Assembly (NCBI GenBank): GCA_004144595.1
Contig: SEEM01000017.1
Coordinates: 1 to 63,248, forward strand
DNA from: Hyphomicrobiales bacterium
GTDB lineage: Bacteria; Pseudomonadota; Alphaproteobacteria; Rhizobiales; Beijerinckiaceae
Direction of reading: 5' to 3'
Length of the DNA: 63,248 nt
Of the stretch, positions 51,237-60,343 are shown piece after piece. Within the stretch, counting starts at the first letter, position 1. Every line of letters starts with the position of its first letter. The position numbers and the translations under genes are program-made. The notes below the pieces were generated by a model. The model saw nothing but the letters and a program-made list of their open reading frames with translations. It had not been told where the DNA came from and searched no databases.

Positions 51237-52431
51237 CGGCCCCCTGCGTCAGCCCGCCCACGAGCTGGCGCTGGAACACGACAACGAGCAGGAAAAGCGG
51301 CGCCGTGATCGACACGGCGGCCGCGATCGCCTGAAGCTGGTCGGCCGCCGTGTTGTCGCTGGCGAGAAACTGCCCGATCATCGGGACCATCGTCAGCGAT
51401 TGCGCGTCGAGCAGCAGCCCTGTCACCAGATAGTCGTTATAGGCGAGCAGGAACGAGAACAGCCCCGTCGTGATGACGCCCGGCCACATGACCGGGATGA
51501 TGACGCGGCGGAACGCCTCGAAATGCGAGCAGCCGTCGACGCGTGCGGCTTCATCGAGTTCCGCCGGGATATTGGCGAAGAATGACCTCAACATCCAGAT
51601 CGTGAAGGGCTGGTTGATCGCGACCAACGCTGCGATGACGGCCCAGGGCTTGCCGTAGAGGGTCGGCGGTTCGGACCATATCAAGCCCAGGACGGGACCC
51701 GTGATCGCGTTGGTCCAGAGCGGCGCTAGGATGTCGCGCGAATTGATGAACGCAGGCAGGTAGCCCGCCACAAGGACCGAATGCGGCATCGCCCGAAAGG
51801 CGAGCGCGATCAGAAGCAGCCAGAAGGCGAAATTGGTGCGCGTGCGGGCAAGCGCGTACCCGGCGAGCGTGCCGACCGTGAGCGAGATCGTGACGACGCC
51901 ACCCGTCACGATCATCGAATTGATGAACTGACGGTAGAAGGCATGATCGATCCAGACCGCCCGGTAATATTCGGTGGTCAGACCGATCAGCGGCTGGGCA
52001 AAGACCTGCAGGCTCGAACTGGTCGACAGAGCGGCATCGAGCGCCTGAACGCCCGGTGGCAGCAGCCCGAGAATGATCAGGCCGATGGCTGTGATCGCCG
52101 CGGCTGCGAGCACGGGGCGGCGCTCGGCCGCCGGTTCGGTCTCGGGCGGGAGCCATCTGCGGCGGAGATGCGCCACCATCCACCAGCCCAGCATGAGCGC
52201 GCAAGCGATCAGCGCCAGCCCTGCGAACGACAGTCCGCCGGCTGATTTGCGCGTCGCCTCGCCAAAAATCACGTGGAAGGGGTTGGATGAAAATGCGTCG
52301 AGCGGGATCTTGAACGACATCGCCGCGATCCAGACCAGCGGAAATGCGGCAACGATCAGCCACAATCCGAGGCCTGCGCCCGAGATCAGCTTGAGGACGA
52401 GGGGCTGCTCCAAAGAACGCGATTGAGACAT
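51226..52431 (-). CDS. Carbohydrate-type ABC transporter permease (MalG), enlarged
   Basis: Permease of 401 residues; MalG proteins are normally about 280. The N-terminal helix (LWLIVAAFPLVWIAAMSFKI) and the C-terminal core (from about residue 165, EAA loop DEAARVDGCSHFEAFRRVII, ending QRQLVGGLTQGAVKG) are standard. Between them is an insert of roughly 100 residues with two extra helices (SFAGLALIACALMLGWWMVA and AAITAIGLIILGLLPPGVQA) and a charged loop. It overlaps neither partner but starts 5 bp after the MalF-type stop. The ligand is probably that of the binding protein at 46986. Confidence 0.9.
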   Translation of the reverse strand: MSQSRSLEQPLVLKLISGAGLGLWLIVAAFPLVWIAAMSFKIPLDAFSSNPFHVIFGEATRKSAGGLSFAGLALIACALMLGWWMVAHLRRRWLPPETEPAAERRPVLAAAAITAIGLIILGLLPPGVQALDAALSTSSSLQVFAQPLIGLTTEYYRAVWIDHAFYRQFINSMIVTGGVVTISLTVGTLAGYALARTRTNFAFWLLLIALAFRAMPHSVLVAGYLPAFINSRDILAPLWTNAITGPVLGLIWSEPPTLYGKPWAVIAALVAINQPFTIWMLRSFFANIPAELDEAARVDGCSHFEAFRRVIIPVMWPGVITTGLFSFLLAYNDYLVTGLLLDAQSLTMVPMIGQFLASDNTAADQLQAIAAAVSITAPLFLLVVVFQRQLVGGLTQGAVKG

Positions 52432-52435
52432 CGTT

Positions 52436-53464
52436 TCAGACTCCGCGGCGATGGTCGCGCCAGGTGCGCTTCAGGAGCGGTGCAAGGATGAAGGCCACCC
52501 CGATGATCGTCAGCATCGCCGACGCCGAGGCCCGCGAGATCGAGCGGTTTCCGGCCTGATCGGGGCTGAGATAGTTGAACGTCAGCCACTGCAGCGAGAT
52601 GCGATGAGCCTGGCTCGAGAAGCCGATCACCTCTTCGAAGACGCGGTAGGCGTCCATGAGATGGATCAGCGAGACGAAGACGATGAGGGGGGCCAGATGC
52701 GGGAGCACGACATGGACGAGACGTTCATACCGGGAGGCGCCGTCGACGATGGCCGATTCCAGCGTGTCCTGGTCTACCGTCTGCAGCCCGGCATAGAAGA
52801 TGACGAAAGCGAACGGAACGACGTGCCAGATGCGGTAGAAAAGCATCAGCAGTTCGATCGTCCAGCCATTCGCGAACATCGACACCTGCCGCCCGAGCAT
52901 CTGCGATAACGCGACGGTCAGGATGCCGTCGCTGACGAAAAGCCAGCGGATGGAAAGCGCCCCGATCACCGGGGTGATGATGTAGGGCAGCAGCGAGACG
53001 AAGATGATCGGTCCGCGCAGCCGGCGCTGTGCGTTGTTGACCATCAGGGCGATCAGCAGTCCGAAGCCGATGACGAAGGGCAGCGTCACGAACGTGAACG
53101 TCAGCGTAAACCGCAAAGCCCTGTAGAAATCGATGTCGAGGATGCGCGACAGCCCCGCCCAGCCATCCTTCAATCCGTCCATCACAGCCTGCGGCTGCAG
53201 CACGAGCCGGTAGCTCTCCAGGCCGACGAAGCTGGTACGCGTGATCGGCTTGCCATTCGCGTCGACCGACGCTTCGTGACGCACCTCCGTCGTGCAGATC
53301 TGGCGGGTGAAGCCGGGCGTGCAGGTTTCGACCTTCACTTCGTGGAAGACGCGCTGCGTGTTGTAGAAGCTCTGCCAGAACACGCTGACGAGCGGCAGGG
53401 CGATGAAAACGATCATCATCGCCAGCGATGGTGCGACAAAGGCCAGGAAGGTGCGCGTTTTCAC
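52436..53464 (-). CDS. Carbohydrate-type ABC transporter permease (MalF)
   Basis: Inner-membrane permease of 342 residues, somewhat long. After the first helix it carries a periplasmic segment of about 50 residues with two cysteines (HEVKVETCTPGFTRQICTTE), then five helices and the EAA loop ESAIVDGASRYERLVHVVLP (about residue 240). The cysteine pair could form a disulfide in the periplasm. The extra loop may contact the binding protein. It pairs with the enlarged MalG-type protein. Confidence 0.9.
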   Translation of the reverse strand: MKTRTFLAFVAPSLAMMIVFIALPLVSVFWQSFYNTQRVFHEVKVETCTPGFTRQICTTEVRHEASVDANGKPITRTSFVGLESYRLVLQPQAVMDGLKDGWAGLSRILDIDFYRALRFTLTFTFVTLPFVIGFGLLIALMVNNAQRRLRGPIIFVSLLPYIITPVIGALSIRWLFVSDGILTVALSQMLGRQVSMFANGWTIELLMLFYRIWHVVPFAFVIFYAGLQTVDQDTLESAIVDGASRYERLVHVVLPHLAPLIVFVSLIHLMDAYRVFEEVIGFSSQAHRISLQWLTFNYLSPDQAGNRSISRASASAMLTIIGVAFILAPLLKRTWRDHRRGV

Positions 53465-53528
53465 CTGAATACCCCGTTCAACCGGCCGCCCCGCGGCCGG
53501 CTGGCCGCATGGGATGAAATGGTGGCTG

Positions 53529-54611
53529 TCAGCTTCGCCCGTTCGCGCTCGCGTCCGGCCCTGTGACGACCCGCTCGCCGCTGGCGCGATCGAACAGGTG
53601 GCAGTCGGCGACCGCGAGCGAGAACGCTATCGGCTCGTCGATGTGTCCGCGAAAGCCCTTGTGAGCCTTCACGGCCAGCATCCGCTCGCCCGCGCGAACG
53701 GTGACGAGCGTGGCATCGCCCAGCAGCTCGATGCTGTAGATCGGCGCCCGGATCTCTCCGCCCTCGGCCGATGCGATCGCCGCATCCTCGGCCCGGAAGC
53801 CCAGGGTCACCGGCCCCGACACGCCCGCGAAGCCCGGCACGCGGGTGTTGATTCCGTTGAAGACGCCGTCGACCACCTCGCCGTCGATCAGGTTCATCGC
53901 GGGCGAGCCGATGAAGCTCGCGACGAAGGTGTTGGCAGGCCTGTCGTAGATCTCGGCGGGCGATCCGATCTGCTGGATCCTGCCGGAATTCATCACCACG
54001 ACGCGGTCCGCGAGTGTCATCGCTTCGATCTGGTCGTGCGTGACGTAGATCGTGGTGACACCGATCTCGTGATGGAGGTGCTTGATCTGCGCCCGGGTGG
54101 AGACGCGCAGCTTGGCGTCGAGATTGGACAGCGGTTCGTCCATGAGAAAGATCGCCGGCTGGCGGACGATCGCCCGCGCCAGCGCGACACGCTGGCGTTG
54201 TCCGCCCGAGAGTTCGCGGGGCCGGCGGTGGAGCAGATCGCCGAGCTCGACCATGGCGGCCGCGCGGCGCACGCGCTCGTCGTGGGTCTCCTGCGGGACG
54301 CGGCGGACCTTCAGAGGAAAGCGGATGTTCTCGTAGACCGAGAGGTTGGGATAGAGCCCGTAGTTCTGGAACACCATCGCGACGTCGCGCAGCTTCGGCT
54401 CCAGGTCGTTCACCACCTTGTCGCCGATCATGATCGTACCGCTGCTGGGATCTTCCAGCCCGGCGATCATCCGCATGGTGGTGGTCTTGCCGCAGCCGGA
54501 AGGGCCTAGAAAGACAACGAATTCCCGGTCTGCGATCTCCAGATCGATCGCATTGACCCCGGTAAACGCTCCCCAGGCCTTCGTCACGCTCTTTAACGAT
54601 ACGCTCGCCAT
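53529..54611 (-). CDS. ABC transporter ATP-binding protein, MalK/UgpC type
   Basis: ATPase of 360 residues. Walker A GPSGCGKTTTMRMIAGLE, Q-loop FQNYGLYPNLSVYENI, signature ELSGGQRQRVALARAIV, Walker B IFLMDEPLSNLDAKLRV and the switch His in TIYVTHDQIEAM are intact. A C-terminal TOBE/OB regulatory region (about 240-360) is present. It lies between the HisD-like gene and the two permeases and is the only complete MalK-type ATPase in the window. It could also serve the ATPase-less carbohydrate permeases at 36034-37756. Confidence 0.95.
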   Translation of the reverse strand: MASVSLKSVTKAWGAFTGVNAIDLEIADREFVVFLGPSGCGKTTTMRMIAGLEDPSSGTIMIGDKVVNDLEPKLRDVAMVFQNYGLYPNLSVYENIRFPLKVRRVPQETHDERVRRAAAMVELGDLLHRRPRELSGGQRQRVALARAIVRQPAIFLMDEPLSNLDAKLRVSTRAQIKHLHHEIGVTTIYVTHDQIEAMTLADRVVVMNSGRIQQIGSPAEIYDRPANTFVASFIGSPAMNLIDGEVVDGVFNGINTRVPGFAGVSGPVTLGFRAEDAAIASAEGGEIRAPIYSIELLGDATLVTVRAGERMLAVKAHKGFRGHIDEPIAFSLAVADCHLFDRASGERVVTGPDASANGRS

Positions 54612-54702
54612 GATAGCTGCCGTCCCCTTGCCTTGCCGGCCTGACGCCGATCTGTCGAGCCATCCCCGTCCAGCTTCGGGTGTCTCCGCTGGCGGAACGA
54701 GA

Positions 54703-56019
54703 TTAACCTGTGCCGGCGCCGATCTCGCTCAAAAGCTGAGCCGGCGCGAGCCGAAGCGCTGCGGCACGTCGATGCCCTTCCAGACCTTCGCTGGCGCTCT
54801 GGCGCATCGCCGGCGGAGCGACGGCGGCGACGCCGCGCTCGTCGAGCCATTGATGCGTGCAGACCTTGAGGTAGGAGCCGACCCAAAGGCCGCCGGTGTA
54901 GCGGCCGGCCGCCATGGTCGGCAGGGTGTGATTGGTGCCGCAGCATTTGTCCGAATAAACCACGCTGGCGGCCACGCCGATGAAGATCGAACCGTAATTG
55001 CGCAGCTTTGCAGCCGTCGCCTGGGCGTCGTGCGTGTGGACTTCGAGATGCTCGGCCGCGATATGGTCGGAATAGGCCAGCATCGCGTCCTCGTCGGCGC
55101 AGACGACCACCTCGCCATAGTCCCGCCAGGCCGCGGCCGCGACAGGCGCGGTCGACAGGTTGCCGAGCTGGCGGTCGACCTCGGCGAGCACCTTTTCGGC
55201 CAGCGAGCGATCGGTGGTGATCAGGCCGACGCGGGTGCGGACATCGTGCTCCGCCTGAGCCAGCAAGTCGACAGCGATCGTCACGGCATCGCCGGTCTCG
55301 TCCGCGACGACGAAAATCTCGCTCGGGCCCGCCAGCTGGTCGATGCCGACAAGCCCGAAGACCTGTCGCTTGGCTTCGTTGACGAAGGCGTTGCCGGGGC
55401 CGACGATCTTGTCGACCGCAGGCACGGTCTCGGTCCCGAACGCCATGGCTGCGATGGCCTGCGCGCCGCCGATCCGGAAGATGCGGTCGGCACCCGACAG
55501 ATGACAGCCGGCGATCATCGCGGGATGCGCGCCGGGCGGCAGGCAGGCGATGACCTCGTCGCAGCCCGCGACCTTGGCCGGAACCAGCGTCATGATCGGC
55601 GCAGAGAGCAGCGGATAGCGCCCGCCGGGGACATAGGCGCCGATCCGGGCGATGGGGATGATGCGATGGCCGAGATGCAGCCCCGGCAGCGCTTCGACAT
55701 CGAGCGGCAGCATGGTCGCGCGCTGGGCCTCGGCGAAGCTCCGAACGCGTTCGATGGCGAATTCCGTATCGGCGCGGGTCTGCTTGTCGAGCCCGTCGAT
55801 TGCGGCGGTGCGCTCGGCGGGTGAGACCTCGAACGCGTCGATGTCGAGCTTGTCGAACTCTCTGGAGTAGCGTCGAACGGCCGCGTCGCCGTCCTGTCGC
55901 ACCGCCTCCAGAACCGCCTTCACCGTGGTCTCGACCGCAGTGTTGTCGTTCCAGGCGCTGCGGCCCGGTGCCTTGAGGCGCTCGATCCTGGCTTCCACGG
56001 CGGGGGCAAGTTTGGACAT
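54703..56019 (-). CDS. hisD: Histidinol dehydrogenase family protein (paralog 1)
   Basis: HisD-fold NAD-dependent alcohol dehydrogenase of 438 residues. ATG 56019 (MSKLAPAVEARIERLK) gives the family N-terminus. Conserved features: YVPGGRYPLLSA, GPGNAFVNEAKRQVFG, zinc-site QAEHD, acid-base pair [17 protein letters not shown] and the C-terminal His in GLEGHRR. All key residues are kept, so it is active, but it lies in an importer operon rather than with his genes. HisD paralogs such as HpsN oxidise other diols/amino alcohols; a non-histidine substrate is likely. Confidence 0.87.
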   Translation of the reverse strand: MSKLAPAVEARIERLKAPGRSAWNDNTAVETTVKAVLEAVRQDGDAAVRRYSREFDKLDIDAFEVSPAERTAAIDGLDKQTRADTEFAIERVRSFAEAQRATMLPLDVEALPGLHLGHRIIPIARIGAYVPGGRYPLLSAPIMTLVPAKVAGCDEVIACLPPGAHPAMIAGCHLSGADRIFRIGGAQAIAAMAFGTETVPAVDKIVGPGNAFVNEAKRQVFGLVGIDQLAGPSEIFVVADETGDAVTIAVDLLAQAEHDVRTRVGLITTDRSLAEKVLAEVDRQLGNLSTAPVAAAAWRDYGEVVVCADEDAMLAYSDHIAAEHLEVHTHDAQATAAKLRNYGSIFIGVAASVVYSDKCCGTNHTLPTMAAGRYTGGLWVGSYLKVCTHQWLDERGVAAVAPPAMRQSASEGLEGHRRAAALRLAPAQLLSEIGAGTG

Positions 56020-56097
56020 GGCTCGTTCCGGTACCCAATAGTGAACCGCAAGCTTCCCCGCCGCTGAGCCATAGCGCAAGGCACTCTGGAGCCCTGT

Positions 56098-56109
56098 TGA
56101 AGATTTTCA
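56098..56109. promoter_or_regulatory. Short inverted repeat in the HisD/XRE divergent gap
   Basis: TGAA-GATT-TTCA, flanked by the more distant arms GAGCCC (56089-56094) and GGGCTC (56116-56121). It lies in the 131-bp divergent gap, 42 bp before the XRE-cupin start, and could be that regulator's site. The arms are short. Confidence 0.3.
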
Positions 56110-56150
56110 CCAGTTGGGCTCAGATGAAAGCCTCGAAAAAGGATTGTTCC

Positions 56151-56696
56151 ATGAAGATCGGCGATCGACTGAGGGAGCTGCGACAGCGCCGCAAGCTCAG
56201 CGTGCGCGCGGTCGCTTTGCGTTCGGGCGTATCACATTCCTCGATATCGTTGATCGAGCGGGACCTGATCAGCCCTTCGCTCGATACGTTGAGCGCGGTC
56301 CTCGACGCGCTAGGGACGACGTTGTCGGGTTTTCTCGTCGATTTCAGTGCGATGGCGCCGCCGAATCCGTTTTGCCAGGCGGTGGATATGGCCGAAATCG
56401 GGCGCGCGGACGCGATCTCCTATCGCGTCATCGGCTCGGGCTTCCCGAACCGTTCGATGCTGATGCTGCACGAAACCTACGCGCCCGGAGCCGACACCGG
56501 CGGCGCCTTTTCGCATTCCGCTCAGGAAGGGGGCCTCGTCATCCGCGGCGCGGTCGAAGTGACAGTCTCTGGCCGCACCGCGGTTCTACAGCCTGGCGAT
56601 GGTTATTATTTCGACAGCCGTGAGCCGCACAGCTTTCGCAATGTCGCGGACGGGGTTAGTGAGATCGTCAGCGCGATCACGCCCCCGACCTATTGA
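56151..56696 (+). CDS. XRE family regulator with cupin sensor domain
   Basis: Regulator of 181 residues. MKIGDRLRELRQRRKLSVRA begins the helix-turn-helix (residues 1-60; SGVSHSSISLIERDLISPSL), and a C-terminal cupin (about 105-175) has the barrel motif ESGGLVIRGAVEVTV-like GGLVIRGAVEVTVSGRTAVL and GDGYYFDSREPHSFRN. The type is that of PuuR, a repressor of putrescine use. ATG 56151 is preceded by AAAGGATTG. It is divergent from the HisD-importer operon and probably controls it, with the cupin sensing the substrate. Confidence 0.88.
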   Translation: MKIGDRLRELRQRRKLSVRAVALRSGVSHSSISLIERDLISPSLDTLSAVLDALGTTLSGFLVDFSAMAPPNPFCQAVDMAEIGRADAISYRVIGSGFPNRSMLMLHETYAPGADTGGAFSHSAQEGGLVIRGAVEVTVSGRTAVLQPGDGYYFDSREPHSFRNVADGVSEIVSAITPPTY

Positions 56697-56976
56697 TGTC
56701 CGCTTGGTATTTGATCCCGGTCGCCCAGCTTTTCGGTAGGGGGCGCTCGCCAAACTAAGGCCCCGGAAGCGGCTCCCCATGTGCCCGCGCCTGGCTGCAT
56801 CGGGGCCGCAACGAGATCCCTGGCGCGCGGCGCGACGCCCGGCCGGAGATCGGTTTCGGTCCGACGGAGACGTGGGGGGAGCCCAGCCGCATGTCGCGTG
56901 CCAGACACATGAACAAGCGGCGAGTCGCCATCGCACAATGCGCAGAATCACGTTGCGGCGCATCAGCTTCTCCATT
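56697..56976. other. Intergenic region before the aminotransferase operon
   Basis: About 280 bp with no reading frame showing a recognised motif. GGCCCCG and CGGGGCC arms about 37 nt apart (near 56760-56810) are too distant to call a terminator. The promoter of the next operon must lie at its right end. Confidence 0.4.
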
Positions 56977-57002
56977 ATTTGTCAGGCAACCTGATTAATT
57001 AA
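56977..57002. promoter_or_regulatory. Putative GntR operator, copy A (aminotransferase operon)
   Basis: ATTTGTC-A-GGCAACCTG followed by A-TAA-T-TAA. It contains the near-palindrome TTGTCAGGCAA (56979-56989) and ends 7 bp before ATG 57009. Copy B at 62048 matches except at three positions. FCD-type GntR proteins bind short palindromes of this form. Confidence 0.6.
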
Positions 57003-57008
57003 GGCTGG

Positions 57009-58214
57009 ATGATGACACCTCACCTTATGAAGGCGTTTCCGCGCACCGATCTCGAAGCCGAGCGCGGCGAAGGTTGCTACCTCTTCGACCGGCAAGGACG
57101 GCGCTATCTCGATTTCCTGGGCGGCGTCGCGGTCAATGCCTTTGGACACTGCCACCCCGTGCTGGTGAACACCCTGCGGGAGCAGGCGGGCAAGCTCTGG
57201 CACGCCTCGAACATCATCCGCATTCCCGAGCAGGAGCGTTTGGCGGATCGCATCTGCGCAGCGAGCTTCGCCGATGGCGTCTTCTTCACCAATTCCGGCA
57301 GCGAGGCGATTGATTTCGCCCTGAAACTGGTCCGCCGCTATTTCCGCAGCCAGCCCTCTTCGCAGCGCTGGCGGGTGATCTCCTTCGCGGACGCCTTTCA
57401 TGGTCGTTCCATGGCTGCGATCGCCGCCGGGGGCCAACCGAAACTGACGCAAGGGTTCGAGCCGGTCGTTCCCGGCTTTGACAAGGTTCCTTTCGGCGAC
57501 ATGGCGGCGCTCGCCGCTGCGATCGGCCCCGAGACCGGCGCCATCCTGCTGGAGCCGATCCAGGGCGAAGGTGGCATCAGGCAGTTCACGGCGCAGATGC
57601 TGCGCGAAATCCGTGCCCTGTGCGATCAGCATGGTCTGCTGCTGGTCATGGACGAGGTTCAAACCGGGTTCGGCCGCACCGGCAAGCTTTTCGCCCATGA
57701 GCATGCCGGCGTGATGCCGGATATTCTGGCGGCGGCCAAAGGCATCGGTGCGGGCTATCCCATCGGTGCCGTACTGGCCACCGCCAAGGTCGCCGAGCTC
57801 GTGACTCCCGGCAGCCACGGCTCGACCTTGGGCGGGGCACCGCTGGCGAGCGCCATCGGCAATGCTGTCATGGACCTGTTGCTCGATGGCGATCTCCTCG
57901 ACCGGGGTGCATCGACCGGGCATGTGACCCGGATCGGCGCGCTGCTGCGCGCCGAACTCCAGAAGCTCGTGGTCGAATTCGACGATCTCCTGCTCGACGT
58001 CAGGGGGGAGGGCCTGCTTGTCGGCCTCGGCTGCAAGGTCGAAAACCGCAGCCTGATGACGGCGCTCCGGGACCGCGGCATGCTGACGGCTCCGGCCGGC
58101 AACAACGTCATCCGGCTGCTGCCGCCCCTGATCATCGACGAGAACCATGTGGCGGAAGCCGCCGACATTCTGGCGGCCGCCTGCCGCGACATGCGCGCCG
58201 CCGCTGCGGCCTGA
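57009..58214 (+). CDS. Class III PLP-dependent aminotransferase, acetylornithine aminotransferase-like
   Basis: Fold type I, class III aminotransferase of 401 residues. PLP motifs: [18 protein letters not shown] (about 97), [18 protein letters not shown] (about 135), [20 protein letters not shown] (about 215) and the Schiff-base Lys in [19 protein letters not shown] (about 244). [14 protein letters not shown] binds phosphate. The sequence is ArgD-like, but the operon partners (HisD-type dehydrogenase, SDR, aldolase) indicate a catabolic omega-amino substrate rather than arginine synthesis. ATG 57009 follows AAGGCTGG; ATG 57012 is equally possible. Confidence 0.9.
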   Translation: MMTPHLMKAFPRTDLEAERGEGCYLFDRQGRRYLDFLGGVAVNAFGHCHPVLVNTLREQAGKLWHASNIIRIPEQERLADRICAASFADGVFFTNSGSEAIDFALKLVRRYFRSQPSSQRWRVISFADAFHGRSMAAIAAGGQPKLTQGFEPVVPGFDKVPFGDMAALAAAIGPETGAILLEPIQGEGGIRQFTAQMLREIRALCDQHGLLLVMDEVQTGFGRTGKLFAHEHAGVMPDILAAAKGIGAGYPIGAVLATAKVAELVTPGSHGSTLGGAPLASAIGNAVMDLLLDGDLLDRGASTGHVTRIGALLRAELQKLVVEFDDLLLDVRGEGLLVGLGCKVENRSLMTALRDRGMLTAPAGNNVIRLLPPLIIDENHVAEAADILAAACRDMRAAAAA

Positions 58215-58231
58215 CGGCAAGGACGGAAACG

Positions 58232-59539
58232 ATGGCAAGAGTTCTGAAACAGGGCATCGACGCGGCCACAGCCAAAGATGCCGACCGGAAAGTCCGCGAG
58301 ACGGTCGAGACCATTCTCGACGACATCGCGACCCGTGGCGACGCCGCCGTGCGTGAGTATTCGCAACGGTTCGACGGCTGGACGCGCGACGACTTCCGCC
58401 TGACGGACCGGGAGATCCAGGACTGTCTCGGCGAGCTCGGTGCGCGCGCCCTCGACGATATCCGCTTCGCCCAGGAGCAGGTTCGCAATTTTGCGCAGCA
58501 TCAGCGCGCGTCCATCCGCGACATCGAGGTCGAGACCTTACCCGGCGTCGTGCTCGGCCATCGGAACATCCCGGTCAACGCCGTGGGTTGCTACGTGCCG
58601 GGCGGCAAATATCCGTTGCTGGCTTCGGCGCATATGTCGGTGATCACAGCCAAGGTCGCGGGCGTGAGCCGCGTCGCGACCTGCGCCCCGCCGTTCAAGG
58701 GCAGGCCGGCTCCGGCGATCGTCGCGGCCCAGCATCTGGCCGGCGCAGACGAGATCTATGCTCTCGGCGGCGTTCAGGCGATCGGCGCCATGGCCCTTGG
58801 AACGCAGACGATGGCGCCGGTCGACATGCTGGTGGGCCCCGGAAACGCTTTCGTGGCCGAAGCCAAGCGCCAGCTCTTCGGACGCGTCGGCATCGACCTC
58901 TTCGCCGGGCCGACCGAGACCCTGGTGATCGCCGACGACAGCGTCGACGCGGAAATCTGCGCGACCGATCTGCTCGGCCAGGCGGAGCATGGACCGAATT
59001 CGCCCGCGATCCTGCTGACCAATTCGGAGAAACTCGCGCGCGAGACGATGGCGGAAATCGAGCGTCTCCTGGGCGTGCTGCCCACCGCCGAGATCGCCCG
59101 CAAGGCGTGGACGGACTACGGCCAGGTCATTGTCTGTGAGGACGAGGAGGAGATGGTGCGCGAGGCGGACCGGATCGCTTCCGAGCACGTCCAGGTGATG
59201 ACACGCGATCCGGATTTCTTCCTCCGGGAGATGACCAATTACGGCGCGCTCTTTCTGGGCCCGCGCACCAACGTCGCTTATGGCGACAAGGTGATCGGCA
59301 CCAACCATACCCTGCCGACGCTCGGGGCAGCGCGCTATACCGGCGGGCTGTGGGTCGGAAAATTCCTCAAGACATGCACCTATCAGCGGGTGCTGACCGA
59401 CGAGGCCAGTGCCATGATCGGTTCCTATTGCTCCCGCTTGTGCATGCTCGAGGGCTTCGCCGGACATGCCGAGCAGGCCAATGTCAGGTTGCGCCGGTTC
59501 GGCGGGGTCAACGTCCCCTACGCCGAAGCTGCGCCGTGA
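58232..59539 (+). CDS. hisD: Histidinol dehydrogenase family protein (paralog 2)
   Basis: HisD-fold NAD-dependent dehydrogenase of 435 residues, 17 bp after the aminotransferase. Key residues are intact: [40 protein letters not shown] (zinc ligands), [11 protein letters not shown] (acid-base Glu-His), [10 protein letters not shown] and FAGHAEQAN (C-terminal His). It is clearly a paralog of the protein at 54703 but differs much around the substrate pocket (EHVQVMTRD against EHLEVHTHD). The similarity in style to HpsN, a sulfopropanediol dehydrogenase, suggests oxidation of a diol or amino alcohol to the acid. Confidence 0.88.
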   Translation: MARVLKQGIDAATAKDADRKVRETVETILDDIATRGDAAVREYSQRFDGWTRDDFRLTDREIQDCLGELGARALDDIRFAQEQVRNFAQHQRASIRDIEVETLPGVVLGHRNIPVNAVGCYVPGGKYPLLASAHMSVITAKVAGVSRVATCAPPFKGRPAPAIVAAQHLAGADEIYALGGVQAIGAMALGTQTMAPVDMLVGPGNAFVAEAKRQLFGRVGIDLFAGPTETLVIADDSVDAEICATDLLGQAEHGPNSPAILLTNSEKLARETMAEIERLLGVLPTAEIARKAWTDYGQVIVCEDEEEMVREADRIASEHVQVMTRDPDFFLREMTNYGALFLGPRTNVAYGDKVIGTNHTLPTLGAARYTGGLWVGKFLKTCTYQRVLTDEASAMIGSYCSRLCMLEGFAGHAEQANVRLRRFGGVNVPYAEAAP

Positions 59540-60318
59540 CCGGCGCCGATACGCTCGCTCTACCCGCGATCCCCAGTTTCCGCCTCGACGGCAAGAGGGC
59601 GCTCGTGACAGGCGCCAGCCGGGGTATCGGCTTCGCGGCTGCGGCCGCGCTCGCGGCCCAGGGCGCGGAGGTGGTGCTCTGCGCCCGCTCCGGCACGGCG
59701 CTGGAGCGCGCCTGCGACGCGCTGACTTCGGCCGGGCATCGTGCACGGCCCCTGGTGCTCGACGTCACGGATCTTGCCGCGGTCGAGAACGTACTGGCGG
59801 CCGAACCGCCTTTCCAGGTGCTCGTGAATTGCGCCGGCATGGCCCGCCACGGTCCCTTCGTCGAGGCCCGTCCGGCCGATTTCGATGCCGTCGTCAACGT
59901 CAATCTGCGCGCCGCTTTCTTCCTCGCCCAGAACGTCTCCCGGCGCTTGATCGAGGCGGGCGAAACCGGCAGCATCATCAACGTCTCGTCGCAGATGGGC
60001 CATGTCGGCGGGGTGGATCGCTCCGTCTATTGCGCGACCAAGCACGCGCTCGAAGGAATGACGAAGGCGATGGCGATCGAACTGGCCCGACACGGCATCA
60101 GGGTCAACACGCTATGCCCGACATTCGTCGATACGGAGCTGGTGAGGAGCACGCTGGCCGATCCGGAGCGGCGTGCGTGGATCATGTCGCGAATCTGCCT
60201 CGGGCGCTTGGCCCAGCTGGGCGACCTGACGGGACCGCTGCTCCTGCTGGCATCGGACGCCGGAGCGATGATGACGGGCAGCGCGCTCGTCGTCGACGGC
60301 GGCTGGACCGCAGCCTGA
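59536..60318 (+). CDS. SDR family oxidoreductase
   Basis: Short-chain dehydrogenase of 260 residues starting at GTG 59536, overlapping the HisD-like stop (GTGA). Cofactor motif [32 protein letters not shown], the catalytic Tyr-Lys in [20 protein letters not shown] and the ending [13 protein letters not shown] are all present. The motif style is that of gluconate 5-dehydrogenase/2-deoxygluconate dehydrogenase-like SDRs. It probably acts on the hydroxy acid that the aldolase then cleaves. Confidence 0.9.
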   Translation: MTGADTLALPAIPSFRLDGKRALVTGASRGIGFAAAAALAAQGAEVVLCARSGTALERACDALTSAGHRARPLVLDVTDLAAVENVLAAEPPFQVLVNCAGMARHGPFVEARPADFDAVVNVNLRAAFFLAQNVSRRLIEAGETGSIINVSSQMGHVGGVDRSVYCATKHALEGMTKAMAIELARHGIRVNTLCPTFVDTELVRSTLADPERRAWIMSRICLGRLAQLGDLTGPLLLLASDAGAMMTGSALVVDGGWTAA

Positions 60319-60343
60319 ACGATACCTCACAGAAAGGCATGCC

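Noticed and set aside
56760..56810. GGCCCCG and CGGGGCC arms as a terminator after the XRE-cupin gene
   Set aside because: The loop would be about 37 nt and there is no T tract.
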